From Nannobrachium achirus (taxonomy: Eukaryota; Chordata; Actinopteri; Myctophiformes; Myctophidae): a stretch of 64,000 nucleotides of DNA. Below, piece by piece: positions 16,017 through 40,839 of the stretch (its first letter is position 1; every line of letters starts with the position of its first letter). The notes beneath the pieces are model-generated. The model searched no databases. It saw nothing but the letters and a program-made list of their open reading frames with translations, and was not told the origin of the DNA. Position numbers and translations under genes: made by a program. The stretch covers positions 35,584,970-35,648,969 of the forward strand of contig OY997661.1 of assembly GCA_963921795.1 (NCBI GenBank), in the 5' to 3' direction.

Positions 16017-16436
16017 CAGTGGTTCTCATCCTGTGGGTTGTGACCCTCAGGGGCGTACCCAAATGATTTGAGGGGGCCCACAGATGATAAACATTGTGTT
16101 CTCACTCAACAGTAAACAAACCAACATAAAGCTTAAGTGTGTAGAGGGTATCTGCACATTTCTAAAGTGACAATGTAATGACTTTTCAATAGCTTTAAAA
16201 TGAGAAATGAGAAATTAAACATTGTCAAAATTGTCAAATATTAATTGTGAAAATAGCTGATCTACATGCGCACAACGCCTCGCCAAGCTGTAATCATGTG
16301 AGCATGTAGATCTGCTATTTACACAATACAACCGTGTTATACAAAATGTAATTCCTCAACTCTTAGTACTCGTCAGGGTTGGGGTCCCCAGTTCAAATAT
16401 TTGGAGGTCACGGCCTGAAAAGGTTGAGAACCACTG
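16017..16436. mobile_element. hAT-like MITE inserted in the minisatellite
   Basis: The ends CAGTGGTTCTCA and TGAGAACCACTG are perfect 12-bp inverted repeats. The 8-bp flanks CTGCAAAG (16009-16016) and CTGTAGAG (16437-16444) are diverged copies of one target; CTGTAGAG is the uninterrupted minisatellite sequence. No transposase. The centre (16251-16320) is a palindromic core copy. Confidence 0.88.
16251..16320. repeat. Palindromic core copy
   Basis: The arms AAATAGCTGATCTACATG and CATGTAGATCTGCTATTT flank a 34-bp centre, inside the hAT-like element at 16017-16436. Confidence 0.85.
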
Positions 16437-16482
16437 CTGTAGAGCCCAGTACACCACCCTGCCCCACAGCATACAGGTACTG

Positions 16483-17859
16483 CTACCCATAGACATGGAA
16501 AGGTAGACGCCTCCTCCCGCTCTGGGGTGTCTGTATCGCGGGCACCATTTTGGCGGTGGGCAACGGCGCCACAGAAACGGAAGTTCGGTAGTCCCAGTGT
16601 GATCTAGGTAGGCCAATCAGTGGCAGGACGGGGGCGGGTCTTTTCACAATCCAGGGTGCGTTCGGATATAGGAACTGAGCGCACTGGCCCCTCTGGCCGT
16701 TAGTTTATTTGAGCGCACCCTAGCTTCTGACAAGTCACAGAAAAGATGTGCTGTGATTGGCCAGTAGTCACTTTGAGTGGCAGCGTGCCTTCCACACTTC
16801 CACCCTCCCGTTTTTACAGGTCACTCCAATGAACCTCAGCGGTGAATGAGGTATCTAGCTTTTTAGATCTATGCGGTTACCTCACTGCTGGTCAACCCAC
16901 AGGTCAGGACCCCCACAGTGGGTCATGTGGCATTAAAGTTCCCAGTCTCCATGGCTGATTTTCATTATAGAAGCCAGCGTGTCTTCTATGGAAGCTTTTT
17001 GCTCAGTGTGTCTATGATGAAGTCACCATACAATCTGCAAATCAAATTATAATTCAGAAGCACTCAGTCATAACAAATCATAAACATTTAGCCTTCCCTT
17101 TTAAGGCGTTCGTTCTCCTTGTGGTCAGACTTACGTACACATTGATTGATTGAACACTTTATTAGCAGTTTGCATAGGAAAAGCACAAGACAGTACAGTT
17201 AACTTCAGATACAAGGTCTACTAATAGGATTTAAACCCAGGAACACACTATGGTTTGTTTACATTGGGGTCCTTTTAACATGAAGATTGCATATCTACAT
17301 GTTGGTGTCTAAAATAAAGATCTAAAGTAATGAAGTGACATGCAGAAAACAGACAGGGGTGATAGTGCATGCACAAATCCACTCTAGCCCAGGTGCTGGA
17401 CAAACGGCAATACAAGAGAAGAATAGAGTCCGCAACACTGGTATACTCATCTCTGTTTTATTGCTTCAACGTTTCGATCCGTTTGGATCTTCTTCGGGGA
17501 TACTATTCCCCAAGAATACACCCTGAGGTAGTGAAGCTAGAACAGAGAGAGATGGTGTCAGGTGTCAGGACTGGCTGCCATGCAAAAACATAATTTATGA
17601 CTGGTGCTAAATACTAGTCTGGACCGTGTTGATTTTGACAGCAAAGTTTTATTTAGTTTAAGTCATTAGTCTTTTGAATACATTTTGATTTAGTTTTAGT
17701 CATCTGAAATGTTTCAGTCTTTAGAATCTGCCCTCATAGAACGTTCTAGTTTAGTGTGACTGAGCCCTCACAGTCCTTTTATTGTAACACAACCACTACC
17801 ACTCCATTCACAAACATCAGGTGTTAACATACAGTAGGCGTGGTTTCTATGGGGACCGT
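16483..17859. other. No gene; dispersed repeats
   Basis: A GC-rich block (about 16490-16910) with GCCAATCAGTGG and ATTGGCCAG motifs resembles a MITE interior. At 17455-17500, CAACGTTTCGATCCGTTTGG is the kind of sequence seen near ends of Penelope-like retroelements; this assignment is weak. No coding exon is recognised. Confidence 0.5.
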
Positions 17860-18425
17860 ACCTTTGTTCCCCAGGTTCTATGTTCCCCACTTACCCAAAA
17901 AAGGTCCTATGTTCCCCAGGTTTTATGTTCCCCACTTACCCCCACAAAAAAGGTTCAATGTTCCCTGCTCAACTTAAAAAAGGTTCTATGTTCCCCACTC
18001 ATCCAAAAATGCAGGAAACATTCGTTTCTAATTATTAATAACAACTCAAACCACACAATAATGGGGAGAAATTACGAATACTAGTGGGACAGGGGGCACT
18101 AGGGACATCTGGACACCATACTTTTGTTATGACTGGGCATCTGGACAAGTGGGCACCTGGACATCTGGGCAATAGGGACATGTGGGCATTTAGATTAGTG
18201 GGCACTTAGGGGTGGAGACATCTGGGCAACTGGGCACCTAAATTAGGATTGCCCACATGTTCTTAATGTTTCCTGCATTTGAGCTGGGAAAATATACTTT
18301 TTTTTGGGGTGGGGAACATACAGTAGATCCTTTTTTTGGTTGAGCGGGGAACATAGAACCGTTTTGTGGAGAGGGTGGTTTTTTGGGGGGGCAAGTGGGG
18401 AACATAGAACCTGGGGAACATAGGG
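17860..18425. repeat. Foldback with GTTCCCCA-rich arms
   Basis: The left arm (about 17860-18015) repeats TATGTTCCCCA with AAAAAAGGTT spacers. The right arm (about 18265-18425) carries the complement, TGGGGAACATAGAACC. The loop has GGGCACCTGGACATCTGGGC-type repeats. Both arms include the AATGCAGGAAACATT pair nearest the loop, so the structure is an imperfect long palindrome. Confidence 0.75.
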
Positions 18426-21290
<2,865 letters not shown>

Positions 21291-21785
21291 CCCCCTCTTA
21301 CAGCTGCACCGAGGGATTCATTGAAATGGGTGGCCATGTTTTTATCTCTCATCCACTTCTCTTAATTCATCCATGGCTGCACTTACAGAAGGTCTGCTAC
21401 CGTTGCACTGTCACAAGGTCTGTACACAATATGTTTGATCCATGTGCACAGCATGTTTTCCATTGAACACAATATACTGTGTAAGACGGTATTAAAGTAA
21501 AACATTTACTAGTTAACATATATAACAATGCACATAAAGTAGAAGAGACTTTTGAAATGTATTACTAAGAACGATGAATATTGATTCAGCAAGCATTTGC
21601 AGTAAAAGAGTACAACAACCTATGATTTTCTGTAAAATGATCTCAAAGACATAAAGACCTGCGGTCAATGTGTGACGATGACACATCTATTGTGCAACAA
21701 CATTCTAACGCTCCACTGCTGCAAAAAAGAAAGAAAGAAAGAAAAAAGCAAACATCCTGTTTCTCTCTCTTTCTCTCTGTGTGTG

Positions 21786-21786
<1 letters not shown>

Positions 21787-21872
<86 letters not shown>
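21787..21872. repeat. (TCTG)n microsatellite
   Basis: About 21 TCTG units, preceded by an (AAAG)-type purine tract at 21724-21748. Confidence 0.97.
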
Positions 21873-24004
21873 GGTTTTACCTAGAAGAACTGGACAGTTT
21901 TTACGCAAAAGTCTTCATAGTATGATGCCAGTATGTAACACATCTAAGAAAGCACAGATTCTCAGTATTTATTTCTTGTGTGAGTGGGTATGAGAGGTGT
22001 GAAGGCTGCTCTGAGAACATGGCTAAAACTACTATTGCATCCATTACGTGCTCCCAAAAGTGCAAACTTGCTAGAGTTGGTACTGTAGGTTAATCAGTCA
22101 AAATTCTTAGGGATTATCATCCATATTTCTAGGGGTGGCTTGGGGTGATCAGGGGTTGGTAGATCAGGGCTTTGTGGCTGAACATTAGTCTCCTTATGTT
22201 CCTAAAGGTGTGTGCAGGGCCCTGCCATAAGGTTATCTGCCCTCCTAAAGGAGTGTGCAGGGTAGAGTGGCACGATATGGACAAAATTTCATATCACGGT
22301 ATTCATGCCAACTATTTCAATATCGATACGATATACGATATTACCGTACAGATTTCACATTTTAATAAGTGTTGCAAGAGTGAAAACTAAGCACTATTCA
22401 AAAAAACAGCATAACAATGAGTCAATATCACTCAAATGATTTTGATTGACTGATTGATTTTAGGTGCTATTGGGTTCCCACACTTGTTATTTTGATATTT
22501 GATATTAAGTGTGGCAAAAGGCAACGATATGGACGGTATATTGCCCAAGGCGATATATCACGATATTGTTTCCTTTCGCGACACTGATATTGCTCATGTT
22601 CATATCTTGATAACAATACGATACAATATATTGTGCAGCTCAAGTGCAGGGTATCTTCCCTCCTAAAAGTCTATGCAGGGCCCTGCCATCAGAGTATCTT
22701 GTTTTGCCTCCTACCAGGTTTAGAGTTATGATCTAAAGGTTTTTAGTTGTGATCACCCGATGTCAGTGTCATTTTTGGAATACAGAATGAGGCCTTATAA
22801 ACACTATTATAGTCACGTGCTAGATTAGATTTTAAATACTGAAATGGTGTGTCAGCAGAGCCTCTTCTGTTTAAGGAAGCTATAGCCATGTTTCAGGTGG
22901 ATGAGCCCTTGATGATTCTATTCTACAGGGCATTCATAAAGTCTGTTAGCTTCTTTGCTGTCATGGGGGGGGGGGGGGGGGGGGGGGAGATTATGAAGCA
23001 TAAGAAAAGTGCCACTCGGGTCTTCCCTGTAATGAACTCATATCCAGATCATTATAGTACTGTATAATAGTGTTGAATAGTGTTTTATAAATGAGGAAAG
23101 AAAGAGAGAAAGAAAAAGCTGTGCTGTAGAACAGATTTTTCGCTCACTGCTTGATAGTAAATACAGTGATGTGTTCTGTGACTTAGGAACCTATTGTTTT
23201 TTTATGAACACTTTAGGTTCTTGTCTATTAACAGTTTTAACACGTTTGAATGGATGTTTTGTATTGTGCACTCTGCACAATACATATTTTAGAATTAACT
23301 GTTGAATATATTTCCACAAGCAGATCCTGTGTAATTACTTTAATAAAGCTTGGGCTAGGAGATCCACCGTCAGTGCAGGTACACAATGACCTACATGTAA
23401 CACACTGTATGCAATCTGATCTATGATGATAACTGGAGTGATGTATGCTCACCACAATACAGTGTTTCTGCTGCAGGAAATGAATATAACAGCAGGAAGA
23501 GGGGAGCTGTGTTTAACTCACTCTGTTGCCTGCATTGAGCCAAAAGGTGTTATTGACCACATTAACTACCCATGATGTTCACTGTTATTTTTAAATTCAA
23601 TTAACATCATATATTGATTGCTAGTTATTATCTTATAAATAAACAATAACATATCATGAACACAACAACATTTTACTTATTCTTATTTTTTTTAGCAGCA
23701 GTTGAGCCCAGCATTTCACACATCTGAAAGCCACAGCTCTGTTTGTCACGTCAACACCACGTTTGCCCGTACATTCTGTGGTTAAGGGTCTATTGTTTGT
23801 TTTTTCCCCCTGCACTGAATTGGTGTGGTCTGTGTGCACATGCATGCAAGTACCATACGTCTAAAAGTACTTGCTTTGGTTTGACAGAGTCAGAGAACTT
23901 TCTGCAACAGTGAAGCCCAATGTAGGACAACACAGCTATCGGACAAAGTGAGTAAGACAATATTTTCTAACCACTTCAATCCAAGACTGAGTTGTACATC
24001 AAAT
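21873..24004. other. No gene; MITE-like region 22260-22645
   Basis: Between AGAGTGGCACGATATGG and CAATATATTGTGCAGCTC lie many CGATAT/ATATCG motifs in both orientations, typical of a foldback MITE. A 23-bp poly-G run (22965-22987) follows. No exon is recognised. Confidence 0.5.
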
Positions 24005-24013
24005 AGCGTAAAT

Positions 24014-24421
24014 CATGGATCTTCAACAGGGGTCCGGGACCCCTAGGGGGTCCTCAGAGTTACTCCTTTTTATATTGACAACTTGAACCTTAGTGTCAAT
24101 ATTCTGAGAACCTTAGCCAAAAATAGCCGATCTACAAGCTCTGTGAGCTTGTAGATCGGCTATTTTTAACAAAGAGCTTTGGTGTAGAGGGGGAAAAGAG
24201 CAGACTAAGTACAGAGTGAAAGATCAAGTTTATTAAGTATTGACATGCAGTTCAAGTAGTTCAATAACTGAAAACACGTATTGACATGAATCCAAAATAC
24301 ACTGACGATTGTGCTGTCAAAAAATGAAACTATATAGAATCTATGAACAGGTTGTGGGGGTCCCTGCTTCATCTCTCTCTCAACTAAGGGGTCCTTGGCC
24401 TGAAAACGTTGAAGACCCCTG
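24014..24421. mobile_element. hAT-like MITE with perfect 8-bp TSD
   Basis: The 8-bp GCGTAAAT occurs at 24006-24013 and 24422-24429. The ends CATGGATCTTCAAC and GTTGAAGACCCCTG are imperfect inverted repeats (reference end CAGGGGTCTTCAAC). There is no ORF. A perfect palindromic core sits inside at 24119-24167. A similar right end at about 12995 belongs to the same family. Confidence 0.9.
24119..24167. repeat. Perfect palindromic core (23-bp arms, 3-bp loop)
   Basis: The arms beginning AAAAATAGCCGATCTACAAG and ending CTTGTAGATCGGCTATTTTT are perfectly complementary over 23 bp around TGT. It is the most regular copy of the recurrent core in the window. Confidence 0.95.
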
Positions 24422-24430
24422 GCGTAAATA

Positions 24431-24495
24431 ATCACTCTACAAGCTCAGAATGTTTTGCATTGCAATAGGATGTCAGCTTGTAGATCTGCTATTTT
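24431..24495. repeat. Palindromic core copy
   Basis: CTCTACAAGCTCAGAATG and GTCAGCTTGTAGATCTGCTA flank a short AT-containing loop, starting two bases after the target duplication of the preceding hAT-like element. Confidence 0.75.
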
Positions 24496-24604
24496 CACCA
24501 AATGTTCACTTATTATGTCGGGCTCCAGAACAGGGGAACTAGAACTAGAACACGAACTAGAACTAGAATGAACTTGAGGTGCTTTGTTTGTGTGGTTCAT
24601 TAAG

Positions 24605-34483
<9,879 letters not shown>

Positions 34484-34491
34484 TCCACCTC

Positions 34492-34723
34492 TTAAAGGGG
34501 TAGACCACCCATTTTCAATATTGAACTATGTCATTAATATACCTTAGAGGAGTTGTGTGGAAATAAAAAAAAAGTTCCCCATCAACAGTGTGATGTAATC
34601 ACGTTGTGATTTGCAATACAAACCCCAAAATCAACCCTCCAGTTCTAGGCAACACAGAAGAGGGGGAACTATTTTTTATATAATATATAATTATAATATA
34701 TAATGGGTGATCTTCCCCTTTAA
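34492..34723. mobile_element. TTAA-flanked MITE forming the lectin 3'UTR
   Basis: TTAAAGGGGTAGACCACCCA and the complement of TGGGTGATCTTCCCCTTTAA are inverted termini bounded by TTAA. The element starts nine bases after the stop codon of the lectin-like gene. Confidence 0.8.
34562..34567 (+). terminator. Candidate poly(A) signal of the lectin-like gene
   Basis: AATAAA lies 79 bp after the stop codon, inside the TTAA-flanked MITE. It is the first such hexamer downstream of the CDS. Confidence 0.6.
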
Positions 34724-34945
34724 CTTCATCAATGAAACGATAATTTATTTTAAGTAATCACATAACAAAAATATTACAGCAAATAGAAAATATTATGACA
34801 TTCTGTTGCATGGTTATTGTTATTTGCTTCCTAAATGTGTAACTGAGGAACTTCAGAATGCTGTTTATTGAATACACCTCAGCATTCCAACACCAAGTTA
34901 TCACCAAGAGATCCAGGATTAAATCCTGTTCGTGTACCCATAGGG

Positions 34946-35407
34946 CAGGGTAGCCCAATAGGCGGCCCGCGGGCCATTTGCGGCCCGCGGGGGGAGCCCA
35001 CACCAACCCCAGTAATAATGGTGGTATAAGAGCAGCAACAACACTAGTATATCGTCGTTGTCGGCTGGAAATCTCGTATCTCCAAATGTTTACGTTCTTT
35101 CGCAAATCATACAAGGCCGTCGCACAAAAGTAGTGAAAACAGCAGATCTACAAGCACACAACGCCCCGCGGTGCGAGGCGTTGTGTGCTTGTAGATCGGC
35201 TGTTTTCACTAGTTTAAATCATTTTTAAAATGATAAATGCAAAACAAACGCTTTTTGGACATACAAGATTTTCACCCGACAACAGCGATATCTGAACTGT
35301 CGCTGGAGTAGCGGGAACGCCACCGTCGCCCCCTGCAATGTTGTGGCCCTCGGCTTGGTACCCTTGACATAATTAGGCCCTTGGGGAAAACTAATTGGGG
35401 AACCCTG
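34946..35407. mobile_element. hAT-like MITE, CAGGGTTCCCCAAT ends
   Basis: CAGGGTAGCCCAATAGG and the complement of CTAATTGGGGAACCCTG pair at 13 of 17 bases. The flanks CCATAGGG (34938-34945) and CCCTAGGG (35408-35415) match at 7 of 8. A palindromic core is in the centre. Confidence 0.82.
35132..35210. repeat. Palindromic core, long-arm copy
   Basis: AGTGAAAACAGCAGATCTAC and GTAGATCGGCTGTTTTCACT are the outer arms. The inner CACACAACGCC and GGCGTTGTGTG also pair, giving nearly continuous pairing over about 35 bp per arm. Confidence 0.92.
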
Positions 35408-35415
35408 CCCTAGGG

Positions 35416-35956
35416 ATACACAGGGGTACTGCAGGGGGTACATGAGAAAAAACTAGAAAATGGGAATATATATTTTAGTGTTATGGTCAATGATGAAACA
35501 TTGACAGACTTTGTGTGAACCTGCTCATCTGTAAATTGTTAAACCAAATCGCAACTGTTATTGAATAGAAAGCAATGTTTATTTGCCATTATGCCGTTTT
35601 ATTTTGAAAATATTGGTATGGGAACTGGACTTTTGAAGTCATTTTTCTTTTCTACAATGATGTAGTCAGGGGAAGAGGGTACTCGGCTTCAGAAATCAGT
35701 AAGAGGAGTACTGTAGCCAAAGAAGTTTGAGAACCACTGGTGCAGATGACTAATATAATTTTAATGTATAATTTTATTTTGCGGACAGCACTCTTGTGTT
35801 TGCTTCAGTTTTCTGGTGGTTTTGCTGTCACCACAAGGACAACACAACATGTAAACCACGCGTAGGAACAGCAGGTGCTGCTCTTGATGAGAATGACCAT
35901 GTATAACTGGAATGTGTAATAGACTGGTCACAGTTGCCACAGTGATAGTTCCTGCA
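35416..35956. other. No gene; unassigned
   Basis: AT-rich DNA with a hAT-like end remnant (GTTTGAGAACCACTGG near 35725). No coding signal is seen. Confidence 0.55.
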
Positions 35957-37761
35957 GACCAGAGCGATCTAACCCCCCGGCTCCACCGGGCGCGTCGAGC
36001 GTCGCGTCAACGTCAACGCTGGGAACGCTCCCGTTTTAATCAATGAAGGGTGCTCCACTGCCGACGGTAACGTCAACGTCGGACGCTCCGGTGACGGCGT
36101 CCAAACTCGAAAATCGCCCCGGTTCAATTTTTTGACGGCGTCCACAACGTCCAGTCATGTATAAAATATGAATAAATGCATTGTAGGCTATATTTAAATG
36201 TAGGCTATATACTGTACGTGCGTTTCTGCTGTTGGCTATCCATTCACACGGGTGACTAGATCCTAGCATATATATTTTTTTTTTGTAATTACAGCGGTCT
36301 TCTTTGATAAAATTATGTACAACAGGCTATAATCATGACAAAACAAAGTGGTCAGTGGTGCATTGCTGCTCTCTGCTGAACATAGTGTGCGCTATACGTT
36401 CACATTTCAGTTCACAAATAGTTTTATTCCTGTTTGAAAGTGATTTTCATGTAGTTTTGGAAATGGGCTATATTGGCCATAGAATGAACCTCACAGTCAC
36501 AGCCGCTGCGCTGCGGTGGAGCCGGTCGGACGTCAATGAGACGCCGTCAATGACGGCGTCAAGACGCAGAGCAACACGACGCGCCCGGTGGAGCCGGGGG
36601 GTTAGGAGAGTGGCGTCACGCTTTGAACTCGCCGCAGACCGGAAGTGGCTTCGCATGGAGCCGTTCTCATTCCTAGCGAGCCTCTGCCCCGTCCGCCCCC
36701 ATTCTAGCCGAGTCATTTAAACTCGCTGGAAGTAGACCAAATCACGTCTTTTTCACCATTGTAACGCATTCACGGGCCTCTCTAAGGTAGATACAATTTT
36801 TAAAAGAGTGAAAAAGACGTGATTTAGTCTACTTATCAGCGAGTGAAAAATGAATGGGGACGGACGGGGCAGAGGCTCGCTAGGAATGAGAACAGGCTCC
36901 AGTAAGCTAGGCTAAGTTAGCTTCCCACCATAGAGTAAATAGGCTTTCCACGCTTACTATGGGAGTCAACGTAAGTGACGTAACTCTCTCTATCTAGGGG
37001 TCTGCTGCAGACCTGCCAACCTGTACGCATTTTGCGTAGTAAGCACGCATTTTTTGTCTCTGTACGCAGGTACGCAAACTCCTCTAACGGCTACGCATTT
37101 TCGGGGGAACACAACACATTCTGCGTTGTGTTGTGGCTCAAAGTGAGGCAACCATTTTTTGCTCCGTGCCGTGTAGTTCCACCCAGCCACCACATGAATG
37201 GTGTGTGAATGCGGTGCATGGCGCTGGGGAGCACTAGAACGGAAGCGATGTTCGTTTTGTCGCAGAAGAAGAATTTAATCGAATGGCGGACGGAGGGCTT
37301 CTGTTTTGTTTTGGTCATAGAGTTATAAGAACAGGTTTTGGTTTACGCCAGAGTTGTAGAAGAGAGAGTTACGTCACTTACGTCGACTCCCATAGTAAGC
37401 GTGGAAAGCCTATTTACTCTATGGTGGGAAGCTAACTTAGCCTAGCTTACTGGAGCCTGTTCTCATTCCTAGCGAGCCTCTGCCCCGTCCGCCCCCATTC
37501 ATTTTTCACTCGCTGGTAAGTAGACTAAATCACGTCTTTTTCACTCTTTTAAAAATGGTATCTACCTTAGAGAGGCCCGTGAATGCGTTACAATGGTGAA
37601 AAAGACGTGATTTGGTCTACTTACCAGCGAATTAATGACTCGGCTAGAATGGGGGCGGACGGGGCAGAGGCTCGCTAGGAATGAGAACGGCTCCATGCGA
37701 AGCCACTTCCGGTCTGCGGCGAGTTCAAAGCGTGACGCCACTTTCCTTAGATCGCTCTGGT
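35957..37761. mobile_element. Long foldback element with ~390-bp arms
   Basis: The outer CCAGAGCGATCTAA (35959-35972) pairs with TTAGATCGCTCTGG (37747-37760). The inner arms, 36605-36994 and 37357-37746, are near-identical inverted copies (blocks such as GAACTCGCCGCAGACCGGAA and GCTCGCTAGGAATGAGAAC). The left arm is interrupted by a separate MITE at 35973-36601. The 36995-37356 spacer is unrelated single-copy sequence. ORFs in the arms are mirror images and not genes. Confidence 0.85.
35973..36601. mobile_element. Harbinger-like MITE nested in the foldback
   Basis: CCCCCCGGCTCCACCGGGCG and CGCCCGGTGGAGCCGGGGGG are perfect inverted ends. The flanks TAA (35970-35972) and TTA (36602-36604) fit the 3-bp TWA target of PIF/Harbinger elements with one change. 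The intact right arm of the foldback shows the empty site. Confidence 0.78.
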
Positions 37762-39426
37762 TTACGCAGCTTCCTATCACAGTGAGCCACATAAAGCCTG
37801 CTCCTCCTAGTTGGGGGCGTTAGGGAGATAACATGGTCATTTCGTGCCAATTAGTCTAAAAGCACCAACTTTGCACGCATCTCACAGCGACGAGTTATCG
37901 CTTGGATTTCACATAACAGCGATATTAATCAGATTAGTTTATAAAGAAGATGATACGGAGAATGGCCGTGGTGTCGTGCGAGTCAATGCACAGCGACTGT
38001 TCGAGACACGTTTTGCGCTTGTAGATCTGTTTTGCAATGTTTTAAATTGGTACCATGAAAAGTGCTTTTTATTGTTATTTCAAATGCATTTAGTTATAGA
38101 CTACTCAGCTTAACTTACCATCAAACTTGTCATCTAATATAGATTGACCTAATTAAAGCGGGTCATGTTTGCATGTTTGGAATTGTAAGCGATGAAATCA
38201 ATAATATAGCAGTGTTCTGAAATTAATCTGCGGACATCAAGTGAATGTGGGGGCCGCCAGTTGCCCATGTATGACCTAGGACTAGGTGAACACAGTTCTC
38301 TGGGGAATGTGGGGGAAACACCACAGTTGTTGTAATGTATATTTTTTTCCTTCCTTTCTTCCTTCCTTCTTCCTAAATAAAGTGCTTTGTATTTTAAATT
38401 TGTGTAGTTCTTCTAAGTTTTATTATATAAACGGTAGAAAATGTAATATTATATTTACAATCTAGGCATTCATGATCTTCATCCAGACTCAGAGTAGCTT
38501 ACATTTGTCAGCTAACAACACATTTGAAATGCTTAGTTAAACAGGACTGTATTGTATTTCAATTATTTGATGGTAACATCGTTGGTTTAACTACAGGTAT
38601 ATATTTTTGAAGCATGACTACCAATGACAATCTAATCATAACTGGTAATAATTTAGTGCAGTGGTCAATTTCAACCAGTGGTCCAGGGCAGGGACCACCT
38701 GTGATCCTTGAGGTTCCAGGTGATCCTTGAGGTTCCAGGTGGTCCCCTAAACGAAGAGTTTAGCTGGGGACCCTTATAGATCTTTAACTCTCGAGAGTGT
38801 AAAATTAAACCAAATTGACATACACTCTCTAAAGGTTAATTTTTGTCAAACATCTGCATAATTACTTAGGATTTACAAGACGTCTACATAATTAGAGAAT
38901 GTAGACGAATTGTTATTTTATCAAATGATCAACAACATATTCAAAGTTTTGCATCTGAGAGGCTACATCTCATTAAATGGTGGCTCAAATGCCAAATAAA
39001 TAATGCACCTGAATATGAAAAAGTTTGAAAATCACTAATACAGTGGAAAATATAGCAAAGAGGATTAGAACATCATTCTGTACTATTCTGCTCAATATTG
39101 GGACAACTGCGCCCCCTTGTGTTTCAATTCCATGTACACTCACTTGCTATGTTGTGTGTTGGTATGATTTCTGTCACACTATTCTCCAATGGTGTAAAGT
39201 AAACTTACTTTTGAAAGTAAATGTACATTTACTTTCAAAAGATTTCAAAAATGATTAAACATTTAAAATGTTCAGCCAAACATGCCCACAGTGATATGAA
39301 CAATTACAAATTTCACCTTTAAATGGCTGGGGGTCCGGGGATGTTAGTATAATTTGTATGTTCAATTGAATACAACATAGAAAAAAGAAAATGGTGATTT
39401 TCATCCTCCCAAAACAAACAACAATT
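37762..39426. other. No gene; repeat remnants
   Basis: Half a palindromic core (CGCTTGTAGATCTG) is near 38018. CTTCC runs occur near 38352. A short duplicated GTGATCCTTGAGGTTCCAGG lies near 38700. No exon is recognised. Confidence 0.55.
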
Positions 39427-39640
39427 TGCTAATTTCCCTTGAATGGGCTCACGGGCTCCCCCAGAGTGTCGAAGTGTCCTTGAGCAAGGCTCTGAACCGA
39501 ACCCCTAGTTGCTCCCTGTGAGCAGGTGGTGCCTTGCATGGTTTCCTCCGCCATCGCTGTATGAATGTGTGTGTGAATGGGTGAATGTAATGCACAATCA
39601 AGCACTTTGGATAATAGTCGGGGATATGCAGCTATCTCGG
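39427..39640 (+). repeat. Common teleost SINE-like repeat
   Basis: GTCGAAGTGTCCTTGAGCAA, AGTTGCTCCCTGTGAGCAGG and TGAATGTGTGTGTGAATGGG form a consensus I know as a widespread fish interspersed repeat. The family name is not certain. Confidence 0.6.
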
Positions 39641-39649
39641 GGTAGAAGT

Positions 39650-40230
39650 TGCCAACCTATTCAGAACTAATCTTTAACCCCTTGTGATGGGTTCTAACCT
39701 GGTTGGCATCTCTGAAAATAACGTTTAGGTCATTTTATCACTGACTGTATACTTAAAAGTGGTAAAATCGGATTTTGCTGCTATAATGTTGAGCAGATTT
39801 GCAAATGTAAGTGTACTGCTAATGTGGTAATGTAATGAAAATACAGGTAGCAAAGCTAATATTAGTTGATGCTGGCTAAAGTGTTGATGAATATCTTTTG
39901 GGGGGGTGGGATGGAGGATATGGCTGATTCTGTGTGGGCATTCACACCTGGTTCTCAGGGAGCCAAATCTGATATTGACTTGACCTACCGGTAAGATGAC
40001 ACCTCTGGGTAAAAGCAGACAACCTATCCAGTATTAATGTTTAAACCCTTGTCATGTATTCTAGCCTGGTTGTAATCTCACAAATCAGTACTGACAAGTT
40101 ATTTTAAATTTGCTGCAATAATGTTGAGCAAAGTTGCATAAGTAAATCTACTACTAATGTGGTAATGTAATGAAAATGCAGGTAGCAAAGCTAATATCAG
40201 TTGATGCTGGCAAGAGTAATGATGAATATT
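39650..40230 (+). repeat. Diverged tandem duplication, ~360-bp unit
   Basis: TGCCAACCTATTCAGA... and GACAACCTATCCAGT..., then TAATGTGGTAATGTAATGAA in both, occur at 39650-39870 and 40015-40230. Confidence 0.75.
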
Positions 40231-40239
40231 ATTATTTCA

Positions 40240-40455
40240 AGTACCAGTTCTTATGCCTTAACTTTAAAGGTCTGTCCTTATTGTCTCTGACCACCGAACC
40301 TTTCGTCTGAAAGGTCTGGTTCAACTACAAGCATTACCTCGAATTAGAGTTCGGAAAGCTGCACATCGGAAAGTCGGAACTCTCTGACGAAATGTTTGGT
40401 GGTCGGAGACAGTATGGACAGGCCTTTAGGTTAAGGCATAAGAGCTGTTACTTAA
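40240..40455. repeat. Foldback, ~50-bp outer arms
   Basis: CAGTTCTTATGCCTTAACTT pairs with AGGTTAAGGCATAAGAGCTG. Inner GTCTCTGACCACCGAAC pairs with GTTTGGTGGTCGGAGAC. Small palindromic MITE-like unit. Confidence 0.75.
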
Positions 40456-40839
40456 GACAATCAAATACAGCCCAGTGTCTTTCAGTGTCTGAAAATGATC
40501 ACTGCATTTGTTGGGAACCAACTGGTCACAAAGAATGAAGCCTCTCCAAGAGAATACAGCCTTTCTAAGAGAAAACCAAAAACTTCCTCATGACTCTACA
40601 GTGCAGATGCCATTAGGCTCCAAGGCAGCTCGCAGGTTGCTGCCCGGCTGATGAGAAAAGCACCAATTCATTCAGCGTAGAATATAATCATGACATTCAA
40701 ACATCCAGACAAGCAACAGCAACAACAAACCATAGACAAACATGCTGTTAAATGGCTTCTTTTCTTCTTCTTTTGTAACGTTGTTTGTTGTTCCTTTAAT
40801 AAGAAAATACCGAGATTGCTTGAGCATCAAGCGGCTCAA

